DNA of 47,955 nt from the IMG/VR virus record IMGVR_UViG_3300026320_000011, positions 1 through 47,955 of that record, one strand, 5' to 3'. A model generated the notes under the pieces. That model ran no database searches. It was not told the DNA's origin and worked only from the letters and a program-made list of their open reading frames with translations. Both the position numbers and the translations under genes were made by a program. Shown piece by piece: positions 1 through 6,443 of this stretch (its first letter is position 1; each line of letters opens with the position of its first letter). The DNA comes from a virus.

Positions 1-115
1 TGGCGTAGGCGTTGGCGTTGGCGTTGGCGTAGGCGTTGGCGTAGGCGTTGGCGTAGGCGTAGGCGTCGGCGTAGGCGTAGGCGTAGGCGTAGGCGTCGGC
101 GTCGGCGTCGGCGTA
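1..115. repeat. GGCGTN hexamer tandem repeat, left end of window
   Basis: Nineteen consecutive hexamers GGCGTA, GGCGTT or GGCGTC, then GGCGCG. Only the sixth base varies, so on the minus strand each unit is Tyr-Ala, Asn-Ala or Asp-Ala and reading frame is never lost. The sixth-base order contains the series TTTATATAACA, which appears again at 47832-47897, so a higher-order block of about 66 bp was duplicated inside the array. Bases 1-41 are identical to 47915-47955. Confidence 0.95.
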
Positions 116-613
116 GGCGCGATAGCGCCACTTGTAGATGTCAAGGAACGCCGCTTTCAGGATAGGGCGCCACTGGTCGGCCGTGAACTTCTCGCCGCCG
201 AGCGCCTTGGCCTGCATGGTCATCAGGGCTTCGTGCGCGGCTTTGTCGCGGGACTGTTTCTCGGCGGTCTTGATGGCGAGTGGACCGACGACATTGGCCT
301 GCCAGTCATGGATGACGGAGAACGGAACCTTGCCACCCAGCCGCTTCAATTCAGCGTAGAAGGCGAGGCCCCACGTCTTTGCGTCATCGAAGGATTGGCC
401 GTCGAAGAACCAGACCGTTTGCTGCGCCAACCAGCGCGGCATGACCTCAGCGGGACAGTCGGAGACACCGTTGACCTCATCGCCGATTACGCCTAGCGCG
501 CAGGCCAAGTCCTTGCCATTGCGTTCATGCCAGGAACCCTGAACCAGAGCGCCAACGTCATAGGCATGCTGGTATCGGTCGAAAGCTTCGGCGGCGGTGG
601 TCGCGGTGGTCAT
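1..613 (-). CDS. Dipeptide-repeat protein, N-terminal part (gene crosses the window ends)
   Basis: The frame opens at an ATG at 611-613 and runs off the left edge without a stop. It continues at the right end of the window (47754-47955). When the 41-base terminal overlap is collapsed the two parts make one 774-nt ORF of 257 residues. The N-terminal ~165 residues form an ordinary globular-looking domain (WLAQQTVWFFDG, DWQANVVGPLA, ADQWRPILKAAFLDIYKWRY). The rest alternates Ala with Tyr, Asn or Asp (YADADADAYAYA...), encoded by GGCGTN hexamers on the opposite strand. Proteins with a Trp-rich domain followed by Ala/Tyr/Asp-rich repeats occur in alphaproteobacteria and their phages, but I know no function. 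It sits mid-operon, ends in a TGATG overlap with the next gene, and has no signal peptide. Confidence 0.85.
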   Translation of the reverse strand, partial: MTTATTAAEAFDRYQHAYDVGALVQGSWHERNGKDLACALGVIGDEVNGVSDCPAEVMPRWLAQQTVWFFDGQSFDDAKTWGLAFYAELKRLGGKVPFSVIHDWQANVVGPLAIKTAEKQSRDKAAHEALMTMQAKALGGEKFTADQWRPILKAAFLDIYKWRYRAYADADADAYAYAYAYADAYAYANAYANAYANANANAYA

Positions 614-641
614 GGATGCCTCATCGGGTGGGTTGAAGGGG

Positions 642-836
642 TTAGGCGGTTTCTGTCTGACGTGCCGTGGGCCTACGCGAACCACCCTTGCGGCCTGCCT
701 CTGACGCCAGCAGCGGCCAGCGTGAATAGGCGCGGTTCTCAGGCTTGACGCTATGTCCGCCCATGGAGGCGACCTTGCGGCGGGCCTCTGGAGAGAGAAG
801 GGCGAAGCCTCGGTGTTGCTTGGGGGTGTCGGTCAT
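642..836 (-). CDS. KGG-motif small basic protein (stress-protein-like)
   Basis: 64 residues. The sequence has two Gly-Gly helix-turn units, ASMGGHSVKPENR and ASEAGRKGGSRR, after an N-terminal RGFALLSPEARRKV segment. This matches the KGG repeat of small general-stress or Con-10-like proteins, in which each repeat carries K/MGG after an AR-rich helix. The family's function is not established. It is basic and probably nucleic-acid or disorder related (inference). It is the first gene upstream of the dipeptide-repeat gene, with a 28-nt gap, and its start overlaps the end of the 833-1036 gene as ATGA. Confidence 0.75.
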   Translation of the reverse strand: MTDTPKQHRGFALLSPEARRKVASMGGHSVKPENRAYSRWPLLASEAGRKGGSRRPTARQTETA

Positions 837-1036
837 TGGGCGTCCTCTGACGGGATGGCTTCGATCATCGAGATCGCCACATCGAGCATATTGAGAACGT
901 CATTGCGGTTGATCGCCATGGCGCGGACGGGGTCTGGCTCGCCGCCGAACATATCGGCAGCGATCTCTGGATTGGCTTCGGCCTCAAGGTGAGCCACAGC
1001 GCAACGCAGCGTTTCCAGAAGACTGGTGACGGACAT
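833..1036 (-). CDS. Hypothetical small acidic protein
   Basis: 67 residues, mostly helical and acidic (LLETLRCAVAHLEAEANPEIAADMF; VLNMLDVAISMIEAIPSEDAQ). I do not recognise it. Its ATG at 1034-1036 overlaps the upstream stop as TGATG and its stop overlaps the KGG gene as ATGA, so it is translationally coupled on both sides in the leftward operon. Confidence 0.7.
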   Translation of the reverse strand: MSVTSLLETLRCAVAHLEAEANPEIAADMFGGEPDPVRAMAINRNDVLNMLDVAISMIEAIPSEDAQ

Positions 1037-1203
1037 CAGCGCCCCGTCTCATAGTAGCGGAGCAGCGCGGCTGGTTTCATGGCCCGCACGACGGCGAACG
1101 CGTTCTTGCTCGCATCGTCAGGCATCATCTGGTTGCAGACGTATTGATCGGTCAGCGCCTTGTGGACTGACAGACGCATGTGAATGAGCTTGGAGCGGGT
1201 CAT
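1036..1203 (-). CDS. Hypothetical small protein, first gene of leftward operon
   Basis: 55 residues from the ATG at 1201-1203 (MTRSKLIHMRLSVHKAL...). I prefer this start because GGAGA lies 7-9 nt upstream; a longer frame reaching 1368 runs through the inverted-repeat region and has no good ribosome site. The protein is basic with no recognisable domain. It is promoter-proximal in the leftward operon. Confidence 0.65.
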   Translation of the reverse strand: MTRSKLIHMRLSVHKALTDQYVCNQMMPDDASKNAFAVVRAMKPAALLRYYETGR

Positions 1204-1236
1204 CGGTTCGTCTCCGTCTTGATGAGGGTAGAAGGG

Positions 1237-1314
1237 TTTAGGTGAGGTCGCTGGCCTTTCCGGGGTTACGCCCGATCCGGCTAAGGAGTTACATCCCCAG
1301 CGGCCTCGCCTAAA
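1237..1314 (+). other. Long imperfect inverted repeat, structured RNA/DNA candidate
   Basis: The arms 1237-1254 and 1297-1314 are 18 bp long and complementary at 16 positions. The two exceptions become G-U pairs if the plus strand is transcribed, giving an uninterrupted 18-bp RNA stem; in minus-strand RNA they are A-C mismatches. The 42-nt interior contains further short dyads (GGG...CCC and GGA...TCC). No U-run follows, so it is not a standard terminator. It may be a leader RNA, a small RNA, an origin element or a protein-binding cruciform. Confidence 0.5.
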
Positions 1315-1323
1315 GCCTCCCAA

Positions 1324-1349
1324 GAGCGCCGGGGAAGCCGCCCCGGCTC
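1324..1349. other. GC-rich hairpin
   Basis: CCGGGG at 1329-1334 pairs with CCCCGG at 1341-1346 across a 6-nt loop. It is extended by GAG/CTC (1324-1326 with 1347-1349) past a two-base bulge. There is no T-run on either side. It lies upstream of the leftward operon's first gene and beside the long inverted repeat. Confidence 0.5.
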
Positions 1350-1436
1350 GGCAATGACTAGAAACCACATACGCAAAACTGGTGCAACACTTATTTGGTG
1401 CTTGCTCGCATTTTTCTTTCGTGGCAACGTCTCACC

Positions 1437-1616
1437 ATGACATCCGACCAGCTCAGAGAACGACGCCAGGCGCTAAGGCTCACGCAGCGAGGCGCGGCCG
1501 CTGCCCTCGGGGTAAAATATCGCACCTATCAGAACTGGGAAATGGGAGCGGTCGCCAAACTGCCGCCCTTGCTGGATGCTGCACTTGAGAAGCTTGAGGA
1601 AAGCCTAGTCGCATGA
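1437..1616 (+). CDS. Cro/XRE-type HTH regulator
   Basis: 59 residues from the ATG at 1437 (MTSDQLRERRQALRLTQRGAAAALGVKYRTYQNWEMG). Residues 5-40 are a compact XRE helix-turn-helix: LRERRQALRLTQRGAAAALGV gives helices 1-2 and RTYQNWEMG is the recognition helix. The size fits a single-domain Cro-like repressor. It is the first gene of the rightward unit and faces the leftward operon, so it probably controls the divergent region between them (inference). The stop overlaps the next start as ATGA. The frame can be extended to a TTG at 1395, but the extra residues look non-coding. Confidence 0.85.
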   Translation: MTSDQLRERRQALRLTQRGAAAALGVKYRTYQNWEMGAVAKLPPLLDAALEKLEESLVA

Positions 1617-1750
1617 ACCCCGTCGTCTACAACCTCATCCTCTCCGCCATCTGCTCTGGCATCGTGATTGCTGCGATATGCTGTCTGGCTCTTGCGCTGA
1701 AAGGTATTGAAGACCTCTGGGCTCGCCAGCGTGAAAGGCGGGCGTTCTAA
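1613..1750 (+). CDS. Small single-span membrane protein
   Basis: 45 residues (MNPVVYNLILSAICSGIVIAA...). Residues 5-26 form one hydrophobic helix with three cysteines, followed by a basic tail (WARQRERRAF), suggesting N-out/C-in topology. The start overlaps the HTH gene stop as ATGA and the stop overlaps the next start as TAATG. Function unknown. Confidence 0.65.
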   Translation: MNPVVYNLILSAICSGIVIAAICCLALALKGIEDLWARQRERRAF

Positions 1751-2088
1751 TGGTTCATACAGCGGATCACCCAGCCGACACCGATGCGGTAAAGGACCGC
1801 CCCGCGACAGAACTTTATCGTCTAGCCAAGACGCTGGAGCCGATGACGTTCGACGGCAAGATTCTGGCGGATGGCCAGACGGTCGAGCTGGATGAGGCTG
1901 GCGCTCACGCCATTGTCCGCGCCATTTTGGCGGCCATGCGAGAGCCAAGCGATGGGATGATCGAAGCCATGCTGGACCGTCGCGAAAACGATTGGCCCGA
2001 TGGCATCAGACTTGGGGATTACATCAGCGACACCGAAGCTGGGCTGGCGTTTACCGCCGCCATCGATCATATCCTCGGAGAGCCCTGA
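1750..2088 (+). CDS. Hypothetical acidic protein
   Basis: 112 residues, acidic, with no transmembrane segment. It contains PATELYRLAKTLEPMTFDGKILADGQ and DGMIEAMLDRRENDWPDGIRL. I do not recognise a domain. It is coupled to the membrane-protein gene by TAATG and is followed by a 276-bp stretch of uncertain coding status. Confidence 0.7.
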   Translation: MVHTADHPADTDAVKDRPATELYRLAKTLEPMTFDGKILADGQTVELDEAGAHAIVRAILAAMREPSDGMIEAMLDRRENDWPDGIRLGDYISDTEAGLAFTAAIDHILGEP

Positions 2089-2364
2089 CATGCTCCGGGG
2101 GCAATCAATCATTTCCCAAACACGCACACCTTTTGCCCCACAGCTGGTGATGCGTGGACCGGGGGGCTTGTGTTCCCGCCAGTTCCCCGGTCATCCCCCC
2201 AAAACATGCTCAGGGTTGCCCCCTAGCCTGGAGCGTGAGGCGATCTGGAGTCATCCCCTCCTTATCGCCAGAGGCGGCGGAGTCTCTCCCAAGGTGGCTC
2301 CGTCGTCTCAAGTTGTTTGTTCAGCCCGGACTAGCCCAGATGCTCGCATAGAGGCGCGGTCGGC
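2089..2364. other. Ambiguous region, possible decayed gene
   Basis: 276 bp between two clear genes. Two overlapping + frames stay open: 2090-2368 (92 residues, GGAGAG before its ATG and an ATGA join to the next gene) and 2154-2351 (65 residues, ending SLPRWLRRLKLFVQPGLAQMLA). Neither has a clear domain and their codon composition is unconvincing; a frameshifted gene is possible. On the minus strand 2316-2361 is a degenerate copy of the dispersed tail element seen at 4465 and 39897. I would not call a gene here with confidence. Confidence 0.4.
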
Positions 2365-2538
2365 ATGAAAGACGTGTCCAACATTTTACCGTTTCGGCAA
2401 CCCGAGAGAACTCAGTCTCTCAATGAGATTCTGATCGCTCGTATTGTCGGGATTCCGGCGCAGCCTGCGCCGGAGGGTGAACGTGATCCGACAGACCCCA
2501 ATATACCGCAACCGGGCAACATTGAAGAACCGAAATGA
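2365..2538 (+). CDS. Small hypothetical protein
   Basis: 57 residues: MKDVSNILPFRQPERTQSLN, then a helical EILIARIVGIPAQP and a Pro/Asp-rich tail ending NIEEPK. No domain recognised. The stop overlaps the following nuclease-like gene as ATGA, which is the main support for translation. Confidence 0.6.
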   Translation: MKDVSNILPFRQPERTQSLNEILIARIVGIPAQPAPEGERDPTDPNIPQPGNIEEPK

Positions 2539-3026
2539 TTGCCGCCGCGCCCCTCCCGCAAGGCCCGTTCGGTTGCATCCTGGCCACCGACTCCCTCGAA
2601 ATCGGGAAAGCGGCGGAACATCTGGTTTGTGCCGATCTGATGCTCGCAGGTTATCGAGCATTTCTCACGGATCAGGGGCTCCCGTATGACGTGATGGTGG
2701 ATCTTGGTGATAGGTTTGTGCGCGTCCAGGTCAAATCCACGCTCAAGCCCAAAAACGGCAACGCTAAAGGCCGCTGTCCGAACATGGTCTATGTCTACCA
2801 TGTCCGGCGGCGGGGACGTGACGGCAAAGGTGCGCGCCTTTCGACGGAGCATTGCGATGTGCTGGCGCTGGTCGCGCTGGACAGCCGAACAGTGGCGTAT
2901 TTGCCCGTTCGGGCCGTCAGCCAGACAGTTTCACTTTATCCGATCGGCTACACGTTTCCGGGCAATTTCAAGCGCAGTCGATATGCCGCGATTGATGGCT
3001 TTCCGTTTATGGCGGCGCTGGCATGA
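2535..3026 (+). CDS. PD-(D/E)XK nuclease-family protein
   Basis: 163 residues. The N-terminal part has GKAAEHLVCADLMLAGYRAFL, the helix typical of PD-(D/E)XK nucleases, followed by DVMVDLGDRFVRVQVKST at about residues 51-69. There the Asp and the Q-V-K triad match the catalytic D...(E/Q)-X-K signature. The later CDVLALVALDSRTVAYLPV strand is also typical of the family that includes intron-associated and very-short-patch-like nucleases. It may process phage or host DNA. It starts the cluster that continues into two adenine methylases with ATGA overlaps, so it could be a restriction-like partner, though nothing here proves that. Confidence 0.7.
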   Translation: MIAAAPLPQGPFGCILATDSLEIGKAAEHLVCADLMLAGYRAFLTDQGLPYDVMVDLGDRFVRVQVKSTLKPKNGNAKGRCPNMVYVYHVRRRGRDGKGARLSTEHCDVLALVALDSRTVAYLPVRAVSQTVSLYPIGYTFPGNFKRSRYAAIDGFPFMAALA

Positions 3027-3607
3027 ACCCGCTTCCCACTACGCCTAGCGGCTTTGCCTGTCTGCTTGCGGACCCGCCGTGGGCGTTCGCTGGCTGGAGT
3101 GGCGCGACATCGTTGCCGACGCTCGGCGAGGATCATTATGCGGTCACCGCCACTGCCGACCTGTGCAACCTGCCTGTCGGCGAGGTGGCGGCGCCCGACT
3201 GCGCGCTGTTCATGTGGGTGGTCGATTCGCATATGGCTGAAGCACTCGATCTGGGGCGGGCCTGGGGCTTCGAGTTCAAAACCTGCGCGTTCGTCTGGGT
3301 CAAGTCCAAGCTCGGCGGCTATCCACACGTCGGCATGGGCTACTGGACCCGTAAGCAGACCGAGCAATGCTGGCTGTTCACCAGGGGCTCGCCCAAGCGC
3401 CTGAGCAAGGGCGTGGAGCAGATCATCCACTGCCCGCGCGGCGCCCACTCAGCCAAGCCTGACAGGCAATACGAACACATTGAGGCGCTGGTTGGCGGGC
3501 CTCGGCTTGAACTTTTTGCGCGTTCTCGTCGCCCTGGATGGGAATCCTGGGGAGACCAAGTTGGAATCCGTGACGGCTCTCTTTTCCAGGAGGCCGACTG
3601 TGCATAA
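3023..3607 (+). CDS. MT-A70-type DNA N6-adenine methyltransferase
   Basis: 194 residues. The DPPW catalytic motif is at residues 17-20 (LLADPPWAF). It is followed by CALFMWVVDSHMAEALDLGRAWGFEFKTCAFVWVK and, near the C-terminus, the EHIEALVGGPRLELFARSRRPGW block that closes MT-A70 proteins. The family transfers methyl from SAM to N6 of adenine; in phages it usually protects DNA from restriction. The start overlaps the nuclease-like gene as ATGA. The C-terminus overlaps the start of the Dam-type gene by 8 bp. Confidence 0.88.
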   Translation: MNPLPTTPSGFACLLADPPWAFAGWSGATSLPTLGEDHYAVTATADLCNLPVGEVAAPDCALFMWVVDSHMAEALDLGRAWGFEFKTCAFVWVKSKLGGYPHVGMGYWTRKQTEQCWLFTRGSPKRLSKGVEQIIHCPRGAHSAKPDRQYEHIEALVGGPRLELFARSRRPGWESWGDQVGIRDGSLFQEADCA

Positions 3608-4517
3608 ACGTACATGGACGAGCATGAGCGCCAAGCCTGCTCGCCCGGTCCTGCGGTGGCACGGTGGCAAGTGGTTATTGGCGCCGTGGATCATCGAAAA
3701 CCTGCCGCCTCATCGCGTCTACGTCGAGCCCTATGGGGGCGCTGCCTCGGTGTTGCTCCGCAAGTCGCGCTCCTATGCTGAGGTTTACAACGACCTGGAC
3801 GATGACGTTGTGAGTATGTTCGAAGTTCTGCGCGGTCCACGCGCTGCCGATCTCGTCGCCAGTCTTCGATTGACACCATACGCTCGCACCGAGTTTGCAT
3901 TGGCTTACAAGAAGACGAGCGATCCCATCGAGCGCGCCAGACGGCTGGTTATCCGATCATTCATGGGTTTTGGCTCTGACGGGCATAACGGCGCGCGGCC
4001 GACAGGCTTTCGCGCGACAAGTACCCGTTTGGGTACGACGCCGGCGCACGATTGGGTGAACTATCCTGATCACCTTGAGGCGATCATCCGGCGCTTGTCA
4101 GGCGTCGTCATCGAGAACCGTCCAGCGATTGAAGTGATGCGACAGAATGACACGGCGGAGACGCTATTCTATGTCGACCCGCCCTATGTGCATTCAACTC
4201 GGTCAAAGCCACAAAACTCGGCGCGGAAGAACTACACCCATGAAATGGACGACGCTGACCACGGGGCGTTGCTGGCCTATTTGGGCACAGTGCTGGGAAA
4301 GGTAGTCATCTCCGGTTACCCGCATCCGCTATACGATGATACGCTGAGGGGATGGAGACGCATCGAGCGTGAGGCCCTGGCCGATGGCGCTAGGCCGCGA
4401 ACTGAAGTGCTTTGGCTCAACGAGGCTGCTACCGAGCCCACGCTATTCTCGCCGCGTCCTCTATCCGACAGGAGCCCTCTTGCGACTGAGATGGGCGACG
4501 CCGGGATGAATAAATGA
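3600..4517 (+). CDS. Dam-type (D12 class) DNA adenine methylase
   Basis: 305 residues from a GTG at 3600, chosen because AGGAGG lies 6 nt upstream; an ATG at 3624 is an alternative. Motif LRWHGGKWLLAPWI (SAM binding) is near residue 18, VYVEPYGGAASVLL and EVYNDLDDDVV follow, and the catalytic LFYVDPPYV is at about residues 190-197. These are diagnostic of D12-class N6-adenine methylases. The last ~16 residues (DRSPLATEMGDAGMNK) are a tail encoded by a 50-bp element also present elsewhere in this genome. The stop overlaps the gcrA-like gene as ATGA, so methylase and methylation-sensing regulator are coupled. Confidence 0.92.
   Translation: MHKRTWTSMSAKPARPVLRWHGGKWLLAPWIIENLPPHRVYVEPYGGAASVLLRKSRSYAEVYNDLDDDVVSMFEVLRGPRAADLVASLRLTPYARTEFALAYKKTSDPIERARRLVIRSFMGFGSDGHNGARPTGFRATSTRLGTTPAHDWVNYPDHLEAIIRRLSGVVIENRPAIEVMRQNDTAETLFYVDPPYVHSTRSKPQNSARKNYTHEMDDADHGALLAYLGTVLGKVVISGYPHPLYDDTLRGWRRIEREALADGARPRTEVLWLNEAATEPTLFSPRPLSDRSPLATEMGDAGMNK
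4465..4514 (+). repeat. Dispersed tail element, copy A (coding)
   Basis: A 50-bp segment encoding the C-terminal DRSPLATEMGDAGMNK of the Dam-type methylase. It matches 39897-39946 (minus strand) at 44 of 50 bases, including an identical 23-base stretch, and 9191-9241 less closely with a one-base insertion. Confidence 0.85.
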
Positions 4518-4960
4518 CCTCCTGGCTTCCTTCCGAAGATCATACCGCAAAGGCCCTGTGGGAATCCGGCAGGACCGCAAGCGAGATCGCGAAGGTCAAC
4601 GGTCGCACGCGGAATGCGGTGATTGGGAGGCTTTCCAGGCTCGGCTGTACGCGCTCCGATCCTGACCGCCGGTCTAATCTGCGCCGTCTCACTGGCGGCC
4701 GCTTTCACAAGCCCAAGGCCCACGCTAAGCCCAAGCCTCCGAAGATCAAAGCCCAGAAACCAGAGCTCGTCATCATGGAAAGCCAACCGCCTCACTACTC
4801 GCTCAATCTCCGCCTTACCGAGCTCCGTCCGCACATGTGTAAGTGGCCTACGGGCTATACGACGGAGTACACGTTTTGCGGAGCGCCGACCGATGGTGTC
4901 TATTGCCAGGCGCATCGGCGTCTCGCGGTGGTTCCGCCGAAGCAGAAGCGTGCTGCGTGA
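4514..4960 (+). CDS. gcrA: GcrA-family cell-cycle regulator
   Basis: 148 residues. The N-terminal helix-turn-helix (AKALWESGRTASEIAKVNG and TRNAVIGRLSRLG, residues 11-43) is the GcrA DNA-binding signature. A basic Lys/Pro linker follows, then the conserved C-terminal CKWPTGY...FCGAPTDGVYCQAHRR. In Caulobacter, GcrA binds sigma70 RNA polymerase and activates promoters carrying methylated GANTC. A phage copy next to two adenine methylases and near a cytosine methylase could redirect host transcription or regulate phage genes by methylation state (inference). The start overlaps the Dam stop (ATGA) and the stop overlaps the GIY-YIG gene start (GTGA). Confidence 0.9.
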   Translation: MTSWLPSEDHTAKALWESGRTASEIAKVNGRTRNAVIGRLSRLGCTRSDPDRRSNLRRLTGGRFHKPKAHAKPKPPKIKAQKPELVIMESQPPHYSLNLRLTELRPHMCKWPTGYTTEYTFCGAPTDGVYCQAHRRLAVVPPKQKRAA

Positions 4961-4992
4961 GGCCGCTCGCCGTCGATCTTTTCTCAGGCCTG
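4957..4992 (+). repeat. Fossil of C5-methylase 5' end
   Basis: Twelve codons that duplicate 5559-5594. Nine of the 12 residues are identical, two are conservative (V/M, V/I) and one differs (S/V). Only three codons are base-identical; most differences are in third positions. The duplicate therefore diverged as coding sequence, or came from a related phage, rather than arising as a recent direct repeat. Confidence 0.85.
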
Positions 4993-5562
4993 GCCTACCT
5001 CATCACCTGCCGTGTGAATGGTCGACAGTACGTCGGGATCACTGGCCGCACGCTTCGTCAACGATGGAAGGAGCATATCTCCGATGCGCTACTTCGCCCG
5101 AAGAGGAGTGCGCTTGGGGCGGCGATCCGCAAATACGGGGCCGATCAATTCGCCATCGAGCCGATCTTCAGCGCGTTTTCGTGGACCGACCTCTGTATTG
5201 CTGAACGGATGCTCATCGAGCAGCATGAGACGCTCAAGCCGCATGGCTACAACTTGTCGCCTGGCGGCGAAGGCAACTTGGGGATCAAGCGCTCAGACGA
5301 GACTAGAGCGCGCCTTCGTGCTGGCCGTCTAGGCAAGCGCCACACTGCTGAGACTAAGGCGCATATGTCTAGCGCGAAGATGGGTATCTCGCAGAACGTG
5401 GGCGCAGCCAACGGTGGCGCCAAGTTGACAGATAGCCAAGCGCGCGAGGCAAAGCGCCTCCTGAGGGCTGGCATTAAGCAGCGTGTCGTCGCTCGTCAGT
5501 TTGGCATCTCCTACACGGCGGCTTGGAAGATCGCGAATGATCTGAAGTGGGCGCACCTATGA
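4957..5562 (+). CDS. GIY-YIG homing endonuclease fused to a C5-methylase start fossil
   Basis: 201 residues from a GTG at 4957 that overlaps the gcrA stop. Residues 1-12 (VRPLAVDLFSGL) are the start of a C5-methylase, nearly the same as the intact one at 5559 (MRPLAIDLFVGL). Straight after comes the GIY-YIG nuclease fold: AYLITCRVNGRQYVGITGRTLRQRWKEHI (the GIY and YIG positions are AYL and YVG, with the catalytic R in TLRQRW) and an E at EQHETLKPHGYN. The middle has NUMOD-like SDETRARLRAGRLGKRHTAETKAHMS, and the C-terminus is an HTH (RVVARQFGISYTAAWKIANDLKWAHL). It is a free-standing mobile endonuclease inserted between gcrA and its target methylase. Confidence 0.9.
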   Translation: MRPLAVDLFSGLAYLITCRVNGRQYVGITGRTLRQRWKEHISDALLRPKRSALGAAIRKYGADQFAIEPIFSAFSWTDLCIAERMLIEQHETLKPHGYNLSPGGEGNLGIKRSDETRARLRAGRLGKRHTAETKAHMSSAKMGISQNVGAANGGAKLTDSQAREAKRLLRAGIKQRVVARQFGISYTAAWKIANDLKWAHL

Positions 5563-6443
5563 GACCGCTGGCTATAGATTTGTTCGTGGGACTCGGCGGT
5601 TGGTCTGCCGGCTTAGTCGCTGCGGGTTGGCGCTCGGTCGGCTTCGATCTCGAAAACATGTTCGAGGTTCTCAACGAGCCAATGCCTGAGCATTTCAGCC
5701 TCGTGATCCAAGACGTTCGGACGCTTCATGGTAGCCAGTTTAAGGACGCGCAATTGCTTGTCGGGTCGAGTCCATGCACCAAGTATTCGTATATGGCTAT
5801 GCCCTGGCAACGCGCGAAAGCACTTGCCGCTTGGTATGAGGAAGAACCCTCGCGCCAAGTCCAGTTGAATGAACTCTTTGACGCTCAGTTTAGGATTCAG
5901 CGCGAAGCCAGCGAGGCTGCTGGCCGACACATTCCGATGGTCGTGGAAAATGTCAGGGGCGCTCAGCGGTGGGTAGGCAGGGCGAGAGCGAATTTCGGGA
6001 GTTACTATCTGTATGGCGACGTGCCGGCGCTCATGCCGATCGTTCAGCGCACCATGAAGAATGTCGACGGCGGCAGCTGGTTCGGTCTGAATCCCGATGG
6101 CTCGCCGGGGGCGCTCAACAACGCGCGCGATGGTCGCAAGACGAACGGCGACATTCCGCACATTCGAACCGGCGCACGTTCCACGCCGCACCTGACCAAC
6201 GCCGCCGAGCATAGGGACGTTAGGGCATTCGATGACGCCTTTGCGCCCTCCGATGGCCGCAAGGGCGCTGGCTACGCCTGGTTCAAAAAGGGGACCGGCG
6301 CATGGGCGCGCGATCCTGTGAGCGCCGCTGGTTCGCATGGCTCGCCGCGCCGCAAGGCCGCTTCCGCCAAGATCGCCAAGATACCGTTCACCCTCGCCCA
6401 TTGGATCGGGAAAACCTGGTTTCCGATGACGGAGGCCGCATGA
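5559..6443 (+). CDS. DNA C5-cytosine methyltransferase
   Basis: 294 residues from the ATG at 5559 (ATGA overlap with the GIY-YIG gene). Motif I is DLFVGLGGWSAGL (residues 7-19, SAM binding). The catalytic Pro-Cys is VGSSPCTKYS with Cys73, and motif VI is MVVENVRG with Glu130. The C-terminal ~150 residues contain many Gly/Asn-rich loops (GGSWFGLNPDGSPGALNN) and a final KIPFTLAHWIGKTWFP. It would methylate cytosine C5, probably for protection against restriction. It is the apparent target of the upstream mobile endonuclease. Confidence 0.88.
   Translation: MRPLAIDLFVGLGGWSAGLVAAGWRSVGFDLENMFEVLNEPMPEHFSLVIQDVRTLHGSQFKDAQLLVGSSPCTKYSYMAMPWQRAKALAAWYEEEPSRQVQLNELFDAQFRIQREASEAAGRHIPMVVENVRGAQRWVGRARANFGSYYLYGDVPALMPIVQRTMKNVDGGSWFGLNPDGSPGALNNARDGRKTNGDIPHIRTGARSTPHLTNAAEHRDVRAFDDAFAPSDGRKGAGYAWFKKGTGAWARDPVSAAGSHGSPRRKAASAKIAKIPFTLAHWIGKTWFPMTEAA

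Larger units (their letters stand above)
1204..1436. promoter_or_regulatory. Divergent intergenic control region
   Basis: 233 bp without a convincing gene lie between the first leftward gene (start 1203) and the first rightward gene (start 1437), so both major transcripts should begin here. It holds a long inverted repeat (1237-1314), a GC-rich hairpin (1324-1349) and an A/T-richer stretch at 1361-1420 with a TGGTGC direct repeat at about 1380 and 1396, 16 bp apart. The last is a possible operator for the adjacent Cro-like protein. I could not assign -35/-10 boxes with confidence. Confidence 0.55.

Noticed and set aside
1-115. Hexamer repeats as a CRISPR array or telomere-like end
   Set aside because: There are no spacers, and the repeats are in-frame protein-coding sequence that joins across the ends.
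1036-1368. Longer start (110 residues) for the first leftward gene
   Set aside because: The extension reads through the inverted repeat and hairpin, has no ribosome site, and the shorter ATG at 1203 has one.
2090-2368. Possible 92-residue plus-strand gene with ribosome site and ATGA join
   Set aside because: The amino-acid composition looks non-coding, another frame (2154-2351) is equally open, and a reversed tail-element copy lies in it. It is reported as an ambiguous region instead.
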